From positions 675,098 to 739,097 of the forward strand of contig NZ_JPRN01000003.1 in assembly GCF_000737715.1 (NCBI RefSeq): a stretch of DNA of 64,000 bases, written 5' to 3'. How positions within the stretch are numbered: the stretch's first letter is position 1; every line of letters starts with the position of its first letter. The position numbers and the translations under genes were made by a program. The DNA is from Chryseobacterium sp. JM1. Lineage in GTDB: Bacteria > Bacteroidota > Bacteroidia > Flavobacteriales > Weeksellaceae. This document shows positions 15,261 through 23,552 of this stretch, in pieces. A model generated the notes under the pieces. That model was not told where the DNA came from. It saw nothing but the letters and a program-made list of their open reading frames with translations, and did not search any database.

Positions 15261-15638
15261 ATGAAAAAAGTATTTTTTTTGTCTCTTTTATCTTCCCTAT
15301 CCATGATTTCATGTTCATTGGAAGGTTCTGAAGAAAACAACCTGACGGGTAACCCATTAGAAGGACGTACTGCCCAATCGATTCTTTCTAAAAGTCAAGC
15401 TATTGATGACTTTAAAAAAGCATTGGCGGATGCCAATAACCCAGCACTTATTCAAGAAGAAATTGCAAACAATTCAGGAAGTCAGGGATTGGGCCCTTCA
15501 AGGAAAAAAATCTTATTGGAACCGGCAAAAATGGTTTTACTGTCAACAGGCATGACTAAAGATATAGTCAATGGTTTAGAGGATGATGCCATTATTTCAC
15601 AAGCCTTTATTTCAATTTCAAATGAACAAAAACCATAA
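15261..15638 (+). CDS. Small putative lipoprotein
   Basis: The start MKKVFFLSLLSSLSMISC gives a lipoprotein signal with lipobox SMISC. The mature protein (about 107 aa) is polar with a helical AIDDFKKALADANNPALIQE segment and an abundance of Asn, Ser and Glu. No family recognised. It is followed after 15 nt by a gene for another exported protein, so the two form an operon ending at a strong terminator. The gene-free DNA upstream is extremely AT-rich. Confidence 0.65.
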   Translation: MKKVFFLSLLSSLSMISCSLEGSEENNLTGNPLEGRTAQSILSKSQAIDDFKKALADANNPALIQEEIANNSGSQGLGPSRKKILLEPAKMVLLSTGMTKDIVNGLEDDAIISQAFISISNEQKP

Positions 15639-15653
15639 TACATCACATACAAT

Positions 15654-16172
15654 ATGAGAAAAATTCTTCCACTGCTTTTAGTTCTTTTAGCGGTCATTAT
15701 TAAAGCTCAGCAATACCCGTTAGTCGTTTATAATTTCAGTCCTGTTGCTGTTGCTAAATTGAAAATTAAAGTCACAGACCCTACAACATGGCAATATGAC
15801 TGCCATCCGATTGCTTCCGGAGAGACGGCAGGACTTATTCAGCCCGGGACAACGGTTACCTATGATCTTATGAACAACAGTGCATCAAAAACGCCACCTA
15901 TCAATCAATGGGATATTATGTCACACTATATAGGGATTCCTGATGCCATATATAACGTAAATGCCGGGGCAACTATACCTGCTGCTATTACATCTATTAT
16001 TAATTGGCAGAGTATTACCATAGTGTTTGTGAATGGAGAAACCATTGATGTAGGAAGAGGTTGTACGCAGCCGGGTACTCCTACTTATAATTCGGGAGCC
16101 ACCCCATCAGGGAGAACCGCTGCTACTAATACTTTGGCTGCACCTGCCCAACAAATTCTTACAATATTCTAA
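15654..16172 (+). CDS. Exported protein of unknown function
   Basis: Signal peptide MRKILPLLLVLLAVIIKAQ, then a 150 aa mature region that looks beta-rich and extracellular: YPLVVYNFSPVAVAKLKIKV, PGTTVTYDLMNN and SITIVFVNGETIDVGRGCTQ, with two cysteines (in YDCHPIA and GRGCTQ) that could form a disulfide. It has no T9SS C-terminal domain. Second gene of the operon with the small lipoprotein, which suggests the two act together at the cell surface, for instance as an anchor and its ligand; that is inference. Confidence 0.6.
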   Translation: MRKILPLLLVLLAVIIKAQQYPLVVYNFSPVAVAKLKIKVTDPTTWQYDCHPIASGETAGLIQPGTTVTYDLMNNSASKTPPINQWDIMSHYIGIPDAIYNVNAGATIPAAITSIINWQSITIVFVNGETIDVGRGCTQPGTPTYNSGATPSGRTAATNTLAAPAQQILTIF

Positions 16173-16197
16173 GAGCTTTTGATTCTGCCAATAAAAG

Positions 16198-16232
16198 AAA
16201 TAGCCCTACAATTGTTTGTTGTAGGGCTATTT
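16198..16232. terminator. Bidirectional hairpin terminator
   Basis: AAATAGCCCTACAA and TTGTAGGGCTATTT form a 14-bp perfect stem with a 7-nt loop between two convergent genes, with A and T runs at the base. It can end transcription from both sides. Confidence 0.9.
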
Positions 16233-16259
16233 TTTAGGGTTTAAAGAAGACTCCGAAGT

Positions 16260-17753
16260 CTATTTCTTAACTATTTTAGTAAAAGTTGTATGGCCTTTTA
16301 ACAGATAGTTCCCTGATGGATATCCGGTAAGGTCGATCTGGTTTTTCCCCTTACTTAAAATTATATTTTTAATCATTTTACCGGTGCTGTCATATAAATA
16401 TGCATTTTCATTTTCAGCAGACTCCACGGTGATCACTCCTGTTGTTGGATTAGGATAAGCCGGAGTTTTTAATTGTGCTGAAGTTTCCACGGTTGATAAA
16501 CTTCCATTACAAGCAGCGTTATACGTATCTCCAATAATGTTAAAACCTTTGTTTACCAATTGAGCTCTTGCCATAATGGCTTGCGGTGTAGAATAGGTTA
16601 ACCCTGTTGCATCAATGGTTCCGGATGTTATTCCTGAGCTGGCCCATGTAGGATTATTCATGAGAGCAATTAGAAATTTATTATAATTGGTACATGATAA
16701 ACGTGTATTTTTTAATCCGAAATAGATTGAATTCGAAAGAAAGTTTTGAAGCTTAATATTCCAGGTAGAAATATCCTGATTAAATTGTGAAGCACCATTT
16801 AACATATTAAATCCAATATTAACATTAACCTTACTGACATCCCAATTTCCAATAGGCTGATTAAAAGAGGTAGCATTGGTAAACATTTGCTCAAAATCTG
16901 TTACATTACCTGTATTCCAGTTGTTAAGCGGTTGGTTAAAAGAGGTAGCATAAGCGAATACATAACGGAAATTAGTAGCATTTGAGGTATTCCATGAATT
17001 TAAGGGCTGATTGAAAGCTGCCGCAAATGTAAACATTGAAGAGAAATTGGTTCCCGACACCGTATTCCAATTGGAAATATTTTGATTAAAAGAAGACGCC
17101 AATGCAAACATATCGCTAAAATTAGTTACTCTAGCCGTATTCCAGGTTCCAATAGGTTGATTAAATAATGTTGCTCTGCTAAACATGCTACTCATATTCG
17201 TAATGGTGCTTGTATTCCAGGTAGAAAATGAATTATTGCCAACCAAAGATGGACAGTAAGAGAACATTTCAGATAAATTACTAATTTGTGCCAGATTTGG
17301 GGCATCTGTAGCAGTGACATTAAGGTTCAGACATCTCGAAAATCCTCTGTCAAATTGCTCAAGCCAAACGGTGTTGCCCCATTGGTTAACTTCGAAAAGT
17401 TCAGAATTTTCAGTGGCCATATTGATGTTAGCCTTAAATCCATAAAATAATCCACTGCCATTGGATACCTTCACTCTGTAGGTGGCCTGAACCGGATTGG
17501 TGTTTAAAGAAGAACCAAAAGAAACGATAGCAGGACTGCTGCTGCTGGATGTTACAGAACTAAGGATTCCACTGTGCTGAGGATAGCCTACTTCTTCCCA
17601 GCTGATGGTATAGCTGGTCCCGGTACCGCCAAAAGATATGGCATTATCGATGGTCCCGGTTACATTGGGTTTCCACGAAGTGATAAATTCAGTCTGTGCA
17701 TAAGAACTGAAAAATAAAAATAGAAAAATGGTAATTAGTTGTTTTTTATACAT
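16260..17753 (-). CDS. DUF285 (BspA-like) repeat protein secreted by T9SS
   Basis: Exported surface protein. After the signal peptide (LFLFFSSYAQTEF), residues about 25-140 are a domain of unknown type, then from about 165 to 330 at least six DUF285 repeats of roughly 24 residues recur, with FNQPIGNWNTS/FNQPLNNWNT cores and intervening N-F-x-x-M-F segments, the BspA/leucine-rich-like right-handed solenoid. The last about 75 residues are a T9SS type A sorting domain: AYPNPTTGVITVES at its start and GNYLLKGHTTFTKIVKK at its end. Such proteins often mediate adhesion. The solitary gene ends against a bidirectional terminator. 497 aa appears complete. Confidence 0.88.
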   Translation of the reverse strand: MYKKQLITIFLFLFFSSYAQTEFITSWKPNVTGTIDNAISFGGTGTSYTISWEEVGYPQHSGILSSVTSSSSSPAIVSFGSSLNTNPVQATYRVKVSNGSGLFYGFKANINMATENSELFEVNQWGNTVWLEQFDRGFSRCLNLNVTATDAPNLAQISNLSEMFSYCPSLVGNNSFSTWNTSTITNMSSMFSRATLFNQPIGTWNTARVTNFSDMFALASSFNQNISNWNTVSGTNFSSMFTFAAAFNQPLNSWNTSNATNFRYVFAYATSFNQPLNNWNTGNVTDFEQMFTNATSFNQPIGNWDVSKVNVNIGFNMLNGASQFNQDISTWNIKLQNFLSNSIYFGLKNTRLSCTNYNKFLIALMNNPTWASSGITSGTIDATGLTYSTPQAIMARAQLVNKGFNIIGDTYNAACNGSLSTVETSAQLKTPAYPNPTTGVITVESAENENAYLYDSTGKMIKNIILSKGKNQIDLTGYPSGNYLLKGHTTFTKIVKK

Positions 17754-17963
17754 AATTTAAAAAATTTCACAAAATTAAGAGTTATTTTTAGAAAAATAAG
17801 AAAGTATGGTTAATTTAAAATGAATTATTTTATACCTCTATCTTATCTCTGGTACAAAGATATAGACACGTGACGACAAAACATGTCGTATTAAAATTAT
17901 TATGATATTATTTTTTTGTTTTAAACAATTCGAAAATGGATTTTTTTGTTAAAAGCCAAAAAA

Positions 17964-17986
17964 GCACCTGTCATTTCTGAAGGTGC
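17964..17986 (-). terminator. Terminator of the sugar dehydrogenase gene
   Basis: GCACCT and AGGTGC pair around an 11-nt loop. Read on the minus strand the hairpin is followed by CTTTTTTGG, the expected U-run, 26 nt after the leftward dehydrogenase stop codon. Confidence 0.7.
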
Positions 17987-18011
17987 GGAAATACTGTGAT
18001 AAGAAATGTAT

Positions 18012-19382
18012 TTATTGCTTCTGAATTTTTAAAACTTGTTGTACACTCCCCCTTTCTTTAATCTTAAGGTAATAAAACCCTTCTTCCAGATCTGAAATAT
18101 CTATCTGCATTTGTTTTCCCTGAACATGAAGCTGCCTGATGAGCTTTCCACTCATGTCTACAAGATCAACCTCTGCGGTGTCATTCTTCGATTTGTTTTG
18201 TAGGGTGATGGTATTATTTGCGGGAACGGGACTTGCTGTCCAGCTATTTTTCAAATGATCCGTATCACCTGTACCTAAACCTGTGGGTGTAGGATCATAT
18301 ATTTCGTAAATCTTATCGATTTTATTGTTCACGTTGTTTGAGTTACTGGTGCTTACATAGATTTTTCCATTAGGTGCAGCCAGTACATCCCTTATCCTTC
18401 CAAAACTTACCTCTGGGATATCCACTTGTGAAATAATGGTGTTTTGATTGGCATTGAATGTCAGTACATATAAGGCCTGAGTTTTCAATGAAGCCAGCAG
18501 TAGTTTATTCTGCCATTGCAGAAAAAGCGGATGCGTATAAAATTCAATACCACATACCGCAATCGTTGGAGTCCAGGATTTAGCAGGTTCATACACATTG
18601 TTGGCACTGCAAAAAGTGGCTTCTGCGGGTAAATTACAATAGCCTTCTACATTGGGCCAGCCATAATTTCTGCCAGCTTCTATGATGTTGATCTCGTCAT
18701 CGTTACTGGGACCATGTTCGCTACTAACGAGTTTATTACCCATCATCGTGAGCCCTTGTGGGTTACGGTGACCAAAACTCCATATTGGAGATCCGGGAAT
18801 AGGATTGTCGGCAGGGATGCTGCCGTCAAGGTTATAGCGGAGAATTTTACCGTTCAATGATGACGTATTTTGAGGAAAACTTACATTTGATGCGTCACCG
18901 GTAGTCATGTACAGTTTATTATTGCTAATGAGTAAGCGGCTTCCATTATGAATGACGGCTCCCTCTATCATATCTACAATCAGTCTTTTATAAGTAAGTT
19001 CGTCTGTAGTCGGGTTATACTCATATACAACTAATTTTTCACGATAATCATTCCCGTTGATCACATAATTGTAAGAGCAGAATACTTCGGGTGTATTGGG
19101 GAAATCAGGATGCAGGGCCAAACCAAACATTCCTCCTTCACCATTATTGATAGACACATTTTGTTCAAAGATAAGTTGCTTTACTTGACCGGTAACCGGG
19201 TTGAGTCTGGAAATTGATCCGTGCCTCTGCGTAAACCAAATACTGCCATCGGGTGCATTCACCATTTCCCAGGGAATGTATAATCCGTTTTTAACTTCTC
19301 TTACGGAATAGTCGTTTGTCTGTGCAAAAATTTGAACATTAATAAATGCAGCAATAACGAGAGCATAAATTTTTATCATCAT
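18012..19382 (-). CDS. PQQ-dependent sugar dehydrogenase (GSDH type) with T9SS signal
   Basis: Exported quinoprotein of the soluble glucose/sorbosone dehydrogenase family, expected to oxidise sugars or related aldoses outside the cytoplasm with PQQ and calcium. NGLYIPWEMVNAPDGSIWFT starts the six-bladed propeller (about residues 30-370); GMFGLALHPDFP, VIHNGSRL with the likely catalytic His, SFGHRNPQGL and SSEHGPSNDDEINIIEAGRN are family hallmarks. Residues about 380-456 are a T9SS type A domain (WTASPVPANNTITLQN, then LEEGFYYLKI). The start could be Met1 or Met2. No PQQ synthesis genes are in the window, so the cofactor must come from elsewhere. Confidence 0.9.
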   Translation of the reverse strand: MMIKIYALVIAAFINVQIFAQTNDYSVREVKNGLYIPWEMVNAPDGSIWFTQRHGSISRLNPVTGQVKQLIFEQNVSINNGEGGMFGLALHPDFPNTPEVFCSYNYVINGNDYREKLVVYEYNPTTDELTYKRLIVDMIEGAVIHNGSRLLISNNKLYMTTGDASNVSFPQNTSSLNGKILRYNLDGSIPADNPIPGSPIWSFGHRNPQGLTMMGNKLVSSEHGPSNDDEINIIEAGRNYGWPNVEGYCNLPAEATFCSANNVYEPAKSWTPTIAVCGIEFYTHPLFLQWQNKLLLASLKTQALYVLTFNANQNTIISQVDIPEVSFGRIRDVLAAPNGKIYVSTSNSNNVNNKIDKIYEIYDPTPTGLGTGDTDHLKNSWTASPVPANNTITLQNKSKNDTAEVDLVDMSGKLIRQLHVQGKQMQIDISDLEEGFYYLKIKERGSVQQVLKIQKQ

Positions 19383-19398
19383 TTAAATATTTGTTATT

Positions 19399-19406
19399 CA
19401 AATTTA
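19399..19406 (-). promoter_or_regulatory. -7 box of the sugar dehydrogenase gene
   Basis: TAAATTTG on the minus strand, 17 nt before the ATG, matches TAnnTTTG exactly. The nearest TTG is 15 nt upstream, shorter than the usual gap. A 15-bp interrupted palindrome, TATTGAT-T-ATCAATA (19449-19463), lies about 43 nt further upstream, where an activator could bind. Confidence 0.4.
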
Positions 19407-19608
19407 GAAAAAAAACATATACAAACCTGGTTTTAAAACCACATTGAGTATTGATTATCAATATTTTAAATAATTTATTCTATTGCTTTTTTGAAAGAAT
19501 GAATTTTAAGTTATAAAACCTTTATTTTTTTATATTCAATTCATTCATTTTCGTTTTTATCATAATTTAATTTTTTTTACTTATTTCAAATGTATGATTT
19601 GCTGATGA

Positions 19609-19962
19609 TTACATGGTAAGCACTATTTTTCCGGCGGTACGGCGCGTTTCTACCTGTTGATGTGCCTAACCTCCGGCATTTTGTAAAAGTGCAAAAACAC
19701 CATCGCCAATTTCAAATCCATTTGTATGTTCAGACTTTTCGACAATCTCACCGGATATATCCCAGCCCATTATTACCGGTCGCTTTTCACCAAATATATG
19801 GTTGATGAATGCAGATGAATTGCGGTAAATGGTATCAGCCGGATTAATACCAATGGCTTTTACCTGGATTAAAACTTCGCCATCTTGTAAAATAGGTTTT
19901 TCTGTTTCACCAAGAATCAGTTTATCGGTTCCTCCGGCTTCATATAATAAGTATGCTTTCAT
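19609..19962 (-). pseudogene. Zinc-type alcohol dehydrogenase/quinone oxidoreductase with internal deletion
   Basis: Residues 1-98 are the intact N-terminal GroES-like domain of an MDR quinone oxidoreductase (MKAYLLYEAGGTDKLILGET, IGINPADTIYRNS, GWDISGEIVEK, FEIGDGVFAL). After NAGG a TAG stop follows, and then, in the same frame, AHQQVETRRTAGKIVLTM and TAA: that is the normal C-terminal end of this family (A-H-x-x-x-E...GKIVL). The Rossmann domain in the middle, roughly 200 residues, is absent, so a deletion has joined the two ends with a stop codon at the joint. The gene cannot make an active enzyme. Its neighbours give no functional link. Confidence 0.85.
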
Positions 19963-20114
19963 AAGACAAATATCAAAATAAATTGTAATGTTAATTTAGC
20001 TCAACTGAATGAATCTCAAACGACTTTTTTATTTTTCGCCTATCTGTTTTTAAAAGATTAACAAAAAGCATTCTTGAGCTAAAGGCAGTATTGAAAACTA
20101 AAGTCTTTCTGCTA

Positions 20115-20627
20115 TCAGTTTTTTAAACCCGTTTTCTCAATATAGAGTATATCTACACTGTTATCTCCAAAACAGTGAATGGTGACAAGCATGTTAACAT
20201 ACATTTCATGATAAGGAAGACTGGAGGTTATCAACGTCGTTACAGACCATGAATCTATGGATCTGTATTCTGTCTGGATACTGTATTTAAATCCTTTATT
20301 GGTCCATTTTTTAGAAATAGACAAAATAACGGTATCAACAACCAGTTTATCTTTCCGCTTAAGGTTTTTAAAAGAATTTTTATAAAAAGGAATGACAAAC
20401 CGGATGATCAGAAATACACAAAAAAAGATAATTGCAATACAAAAATAAGTACCTCCATCAGGAGTCCCGCTCATGATATCCTGAACTGCAGCCAAACCCA
20501 TAAGGATGAAAGCAGGAATAAGAAGAGTAATGAAAATCAATCCTATAATAACTCTTGCTTTTAATGCAAACTTTAGCTTTTTCCTTTCTTCAGCGGTAAG
20601 GGGTTCTTTTCTTATGTGTGTGGGCAT
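20115..20627 (-). CDS. Two-TM membrane protein of unknown function
   Basis: No family recognised. The 170 aa protein has a basic N-terminus (RKEPLTAEERKKLKFALKAR), two hydrophobic helices at about 28-50 (VIIGLIFITLLIPAFILMGL) and 66-85 (TYFCIAIIFFCVFLIIRFVI), and an 85-residue C-terminal domain with beta-strand character (LVVDTVILSISKKW, YSIQTEYRSIDSW). It is the third gene of a leftward operon behind a YwqK-like protein (6-nt gap) and a secreted protein. Function unknown; context suggests an envelope-associated role. Confidence 0.6.
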   Translation of the reverse strand: MPTHIRKEPLTAEERKKLKFALKARVIIGLIFITLLIPAFILMGLAAVQDIMSGTPDGGTYFCIAIIFFCVFLIIRFVIPFYKNSFKNLKRKDKLVVDTVILSISKKWTNKGFKYSIQTEYRSIDSWSVTTLITSSLPYHEMYVNMLVTIHCFGDNSVDILYIEKTGLKN

Positions 20628-20633
20628 TATTGA

Positions 20634-21350
20634 TTACTTCTGTTTTTTAAGATGAATGATTTTATTCACTCTCATCGGATGATAAAGGTATTCTACCACA
20701 GTTCCTTCAACAGGCTGGTTCTGGTCTTTTAAATAATCCAGGACATTGCCATTGGGATCAGCCTCATTTAATTTAGCTATACCTATCAGTTTGCCGTTGA
20801 TATTGTAACTTTCTACTACTTTGGCCGTAAAATAAGTCTCCTGTCGAATTCCATACCTCATACCATCATAAATAATTTCCGCGACTAGTTCATCATTCAT
20901 GCTCATCAAAATGACGTCATAATCTGGAGAGCCTTCAGGATCACCTTTATAATAATACATATCTGAGCTCACTTGTTTATCATTAACATACAAAGCGGTC
21001 CCTTTTTTTCTGTCGGTCTCATCAAAGGAATGGATCTTACCATTCAGAACTCCGTTTTTCAGCTCTGAGGATTCTATCAGATGTCCGTTTTCTGCATAAA
21101 ATTTAGCCACACCATCAAATTTTCTCTCCGTTTTAGAATTGGACAAAGCTTCAAAATAAAGTTTTCCGGACTTGTAATAATCTTGAAATAAGTATTTTTT
21201 CCCAACAGGTTTAGGCACTGGTGTATAGTACACCATTTCCTTTTTGGATACAGGCTGCCAGTTTTCGTCAAAATAAATTATCTCCTTTTGATCACGGAAA
21301 CTTCCCAGATAAAACAGTTTGAACAGGATTAAAAAAGGAATTGTAGGCAT
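20634..21350 (-). CDS. YwqK/MORN-repeat-like protein
   Basis: A 238 aa protein with several MORN-like repeats of the YwqK type, seen as DYYKSGKLYFEAL, GVAKFYAENGHLIESSELKN and GVLNGKIHSFDE, and again around SYNINGKLIGIAKL. Automated pipelines label this family an antitoxin, but in Bacteroidota it is abundant in envelope proteins and that label is not evidence of a toxin. A hydrophobic N-terminus (MPTIPFLILFKLFYLG) may be a signal or anchor. Middle gene of a three-gene leftward operon; the following gene begins 6 nt after its stop. Confidence 0.6.
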   Translation of the reverse strand: MPTIPFLILFKLFYLGSFRDQKEIIYFDENWQPVSKKEMVYYTPVPKPVGKKYLFQDYYKSGKLYFEALSNSKTERKFDGVAKFYAENGHLIESSELKNGVLNGKIHSFDETDRKKGTALYVNDKQVSSDMYYYKGDPEGSPDYDVILMSMNDELVAEIIYDGMRYGIRQETYFTAKVVESYNINGKLIGIAKLNEADPNGNVLDYLKDQNQPVEGTVVEYLYHPMRVNKIIHLKKQK

Positions 21351-21362
21351 AGTGAATTGAGG

Positions 21363-21926
21363 TTATTGATTGTATTCCAGCACATCTGCAATCAGAAAAG
21401 AATTTCCGGACGGAATTACTTTGATATCTCTTTTATAATTAATTTTAGCTTCCGTATCTGTAATAACGGTTTCAAACAGATACGCATCGCCGATCTTTTT
21501 GATGAAAACACAACGGGTCACTTCTATAAATCCATAATCCGCATTGGAAACCAGATAGCCTTTACCTACGCCTGCATATTGGCAGTTAAAATCTTTAGCC
21601 CATTTCTTTTCGAAGGCTTTCTGTGTCATGCCGCCATCCATACCTACTTCTACAGCATCATCTTTATAAGCCATATATTGAGCAGTATAGATGGGTTTAT
21701 GTTTTCCCTCTGCCTCTTCATTCGTATTTTCTGCCATACCGTTGGCTTTATTTAAAGTCTTGGCAACGATATGGGTGATCCAGGTCTTTGCTTTTTCAAT
21801 TTCCTTAGCTTCTTTTGTTGCATTTTGCTGAACAACAGGCTTTGTAGCTGGTAACTTTTTTTGTGCATATGTCTGATTCAGTGTATTTAATGATAGAACG
21901 ACAATTGTAATGATAATTTTATTCAT
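21363..21926 (-). CDS. Exported protein of unknown function
   Basis: Signal peptide ends near LNQTYAQKK. The mature part (about 165 aa) starts with a Lys/Ala-rich helix (ATKEAKEIEKAKTWITHIV) and continues with a conserved-looking core (YMAYKDDAVEVGMDGGMTQK, AGVGKGYLVSNADYGFIEV) and a beta-rich end. The tail KRDIKVIPSGNSFLIADVLE recalls small periplasmic NTF2-like folds, but no family is certain. First gene of the operon with the YwqK-like and two-TM proteins, 12 nt before the next gene. Confidence 0.55.
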   Translation of the reverse strand: MNKIIITIVVLSLNTLNQTYAQKKLPATKPVVQQNATKEAKEIEKAKTWITHIVAKTLNKANGMAENTNEEAEGKHKPIYTAQYMAYKDDAVEVGMDGGMTQKAFEKKWAKDFNCQYAGVGKGYLVSNADYGFIEVTRCVFIKKIGDAYLFETVITDTEAKINYKRDIKVIPSGNSFLIADVLEYNQ

Positions 21927-21984
21927 CTCTTTTGGTTGATTTAATGTATTGCAATGTAGTAATTATGGAAGGATTTATACCTGA

Positions 21985-22611
21985 TCAGTAATCAATACAA
22001 TACCAATTATTTCCGTCACTCTGTATAGTGATTCTGTCACCCGGGCCTTTGGTGCCGGCAGCGCTGTTTCCAAGGATGTAAACCTGTGTAGAGGACATTA
22101 CCGAACCATCATCCTCCTTTGCATAAATAACAGGTTGGCTTAAGGTTAAACCATATTCTTTAAAAACCGTGAAATCACTGTTCCACTCGCCATGACCGTT
22201 GGTGCCACCATTCAGAGAGGTGATTTTGTAGATGCGTCCTTTGCAGGTAGCCGGATCTGGTATCGTAAAAGTGACATGGCTTGCTTCGTCTTTTGATACC
22301 CCGGTGAAAATGACAGAATAATCTCTGTCGGTAAGGGTGTAGTTATTCTCAGTAGTGACGACAGGCATTGATAATGATCCGTTTACCTGTAAAACGCTGT
22401 TCGGAATTGTAGTACCAACACCCAGATTTCCTCCTGGAGTGAGCACAACATCATTAGCTTGCTGGGCAAGTGTAGGAAGACCGTTTGCGTTGTTATCTTT
22501 TCCTCCATCGATGTGAAATGCACCCTGAGGATTTTGAGTGTTGATACCTATCTGTGCATGGGTAGCGAAGCATACTGATAAAAAGAATGCTGTGAATAAT
22601 TTGTTTCTCAT
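21985..22611 (-). CDS. Exported tail-fibre-like protein of unknown function
   Basis: Signal peptide (LFTAFFLSVCFATHAQ) followed by IGINTQNPQGAFHIDG, the repeat-like GxNTxxPxxxFHIDG motif that opens many flavobacterial secreted proteins resembling phage tail-fibre heads, and then GGNLGVGTTIPNSVLQVNG in the same style. The C-terminal part (residues about 95-208) is a beta-rich domain ending in GNNWYCIDY. No T9SS domain. 208 aa. The DNA upstream holds a terminator and the glycine-rich peptide gene. Confidence 0.65.
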   Translation of the reverse strand: MRNKLFTAFFLSVCFATHAQIGINTQNPQGAFHIDGGKDNNANGLPTLAQQANDVVLTPGGNLGVGTTIPNSVLQVNGSLSMPVVTTENNYTLTDRDYSVIFTGVSKDEASHVTFTIPDPATCKGRIYKITSLNGGTNGHGEWNSDFTVFKEYGLTLSQPVIYAKEDDGSVMSSTQVYILGNSAAGTKGPGDRITIQSDGNNWYCIDY

Positions 22612-22754
22612 AATTTTTGAGTTCCCATTTTGTTTTTTGTGTCAAAAGAAGACAAAGAACTGCCTTAATTGGCAATTTGGGCTTGACAAAAATCAAGAAA
22701 TTATAAAAAAGCCATATTTTGCTTTGAGCTCTACTCATCGGTTGGCAAAAAAAA

Positions 22755-22774
22755 ACCGCTCCTTTCAGAGCGGT
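22755..22774 (-). terminator. Terminator of the glycine-rich peptide gene
   Basis: ACCGCTC and GAGCGGT pair around a 6-nt loop; on the minus strand the hairpin is followed by a run of nine T, 27 nt after the peptide stop codon. A textbook rho-independent terminator. Confidence 0.92.
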
Positions 22775-22800
22775 ATAATTTTTAGTTTTACTGGCTTGGC

Positions 22801-23085
22801 TTAGCAAGTAGATCCACAAGAAAGGACCTGGATGTGTACAACACCGTTTACAACGCACTGTACCTGGCACAATGTATTCCCTACAAGAACACCTACACCG
22901 TTTACAGCACCTCCTACTGTATTGGTAACGCCACCTACAACGCCACCTACGATAGTACCTACACCACCTACTACTCCACCAACTACTCCACCTAGTCCTC
23001 CGATAACACCACCGATGTTATCAAAGATTCCGTCACCTGAAATAGTTTTCAATTCGTTTCTGTTCAATTTTTTGAAATTTTTCAT
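22801..23085 (-). CDS. Glycine-rich bacteriocin-like peptide with double-glycine-type leader
   Basis: A 94 aa peptide. The N-terminus, MKNFKKLNRNELKTISG, is the leader found on many Chryseobacterium bacteriocin-type and ribosomal peptides (K-K-L-x-R-x-E-L-K-x-I-x-G), normally cut after a Gly pair by a C39 peptidase transporter; here the pair is replaced by Gly-Asp-Gly, so the cut site is uncertain. The core (about 22-72) is an unusual run of GGV/GGVV units (GGVVGGVVGGVGTIVGGVVG), hydrophobic enough to insert into membranes. The tail has four Cys (LCQVQC, then SCGSTC) that could pair. No transporter or immunity gene is adjacent; the next gene, divergent, is a glycosyltransferase. Confidence 0.7.
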   Translation of the reverse strand: MKNFKKLNRNELKTISGDGIFDNIGGVIGGLGGVVGGVVGGVGTIVGGVVGGVTNTVGGAVNGVGVLVGNTLCQVQCVVNGVVHIQVLSCGSTC

Positions 23086-23552
23086 GAGTATAATTTTATG
23101 TTGTTATTACATCACTAAGATAAGAATAATTACAATATGTTTATATTATTTCGAAAAAAATAATCAAATATATTTATAACTTAATATTTGATTAATATAA
23201 ATGATATTTAATGAATATATCATTATTTGAATTATCTTTCTTATTTTCATGAAAATGAACAATTTACAGGGTATATTCATTAAAATGAATTTTTCCCATG
23301 AATTTTAAATTCTTATTGACCCATACAATTATCTCTAATTTCTTTTAAAAATTAACACGGATTTTGGTACCCGATTCTCAATCCATTTTCTTTAAAATTG
23401 AGTTATTGGAAGAAAACAATTAGGGTTTATTTACGCTTAATGAATTGTGTTTTCGTTAAAAAATGTTATTTAATTTTTGTACATTTACAAAGATGTCTAT
23501 TAATACTTTATAAAATAAGTTGTAAACATTCATAATTTTTAAATAAAATAAA
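23086..23552. other. Gene-free AT-rich divergent region
   Basis: About 470 nt between the leader-peptide gene and the glycosyltransferase gene. It must hold both divergent promoters. TACATTTA near 23480, one base from TAnnTTTG, is the only promoter-like match I found. No repeat, hairpin or short gene was recognised. Confidence 0.5.

Noticed and set aside
22832..23179. Plus-strand Thr/Pro-rich frame opposite the glycine-rich peptide
   Set aside because: It is the antisense shadow of the GGV repeats (ACC/CCT codons); the minus strand has leader and terminator.
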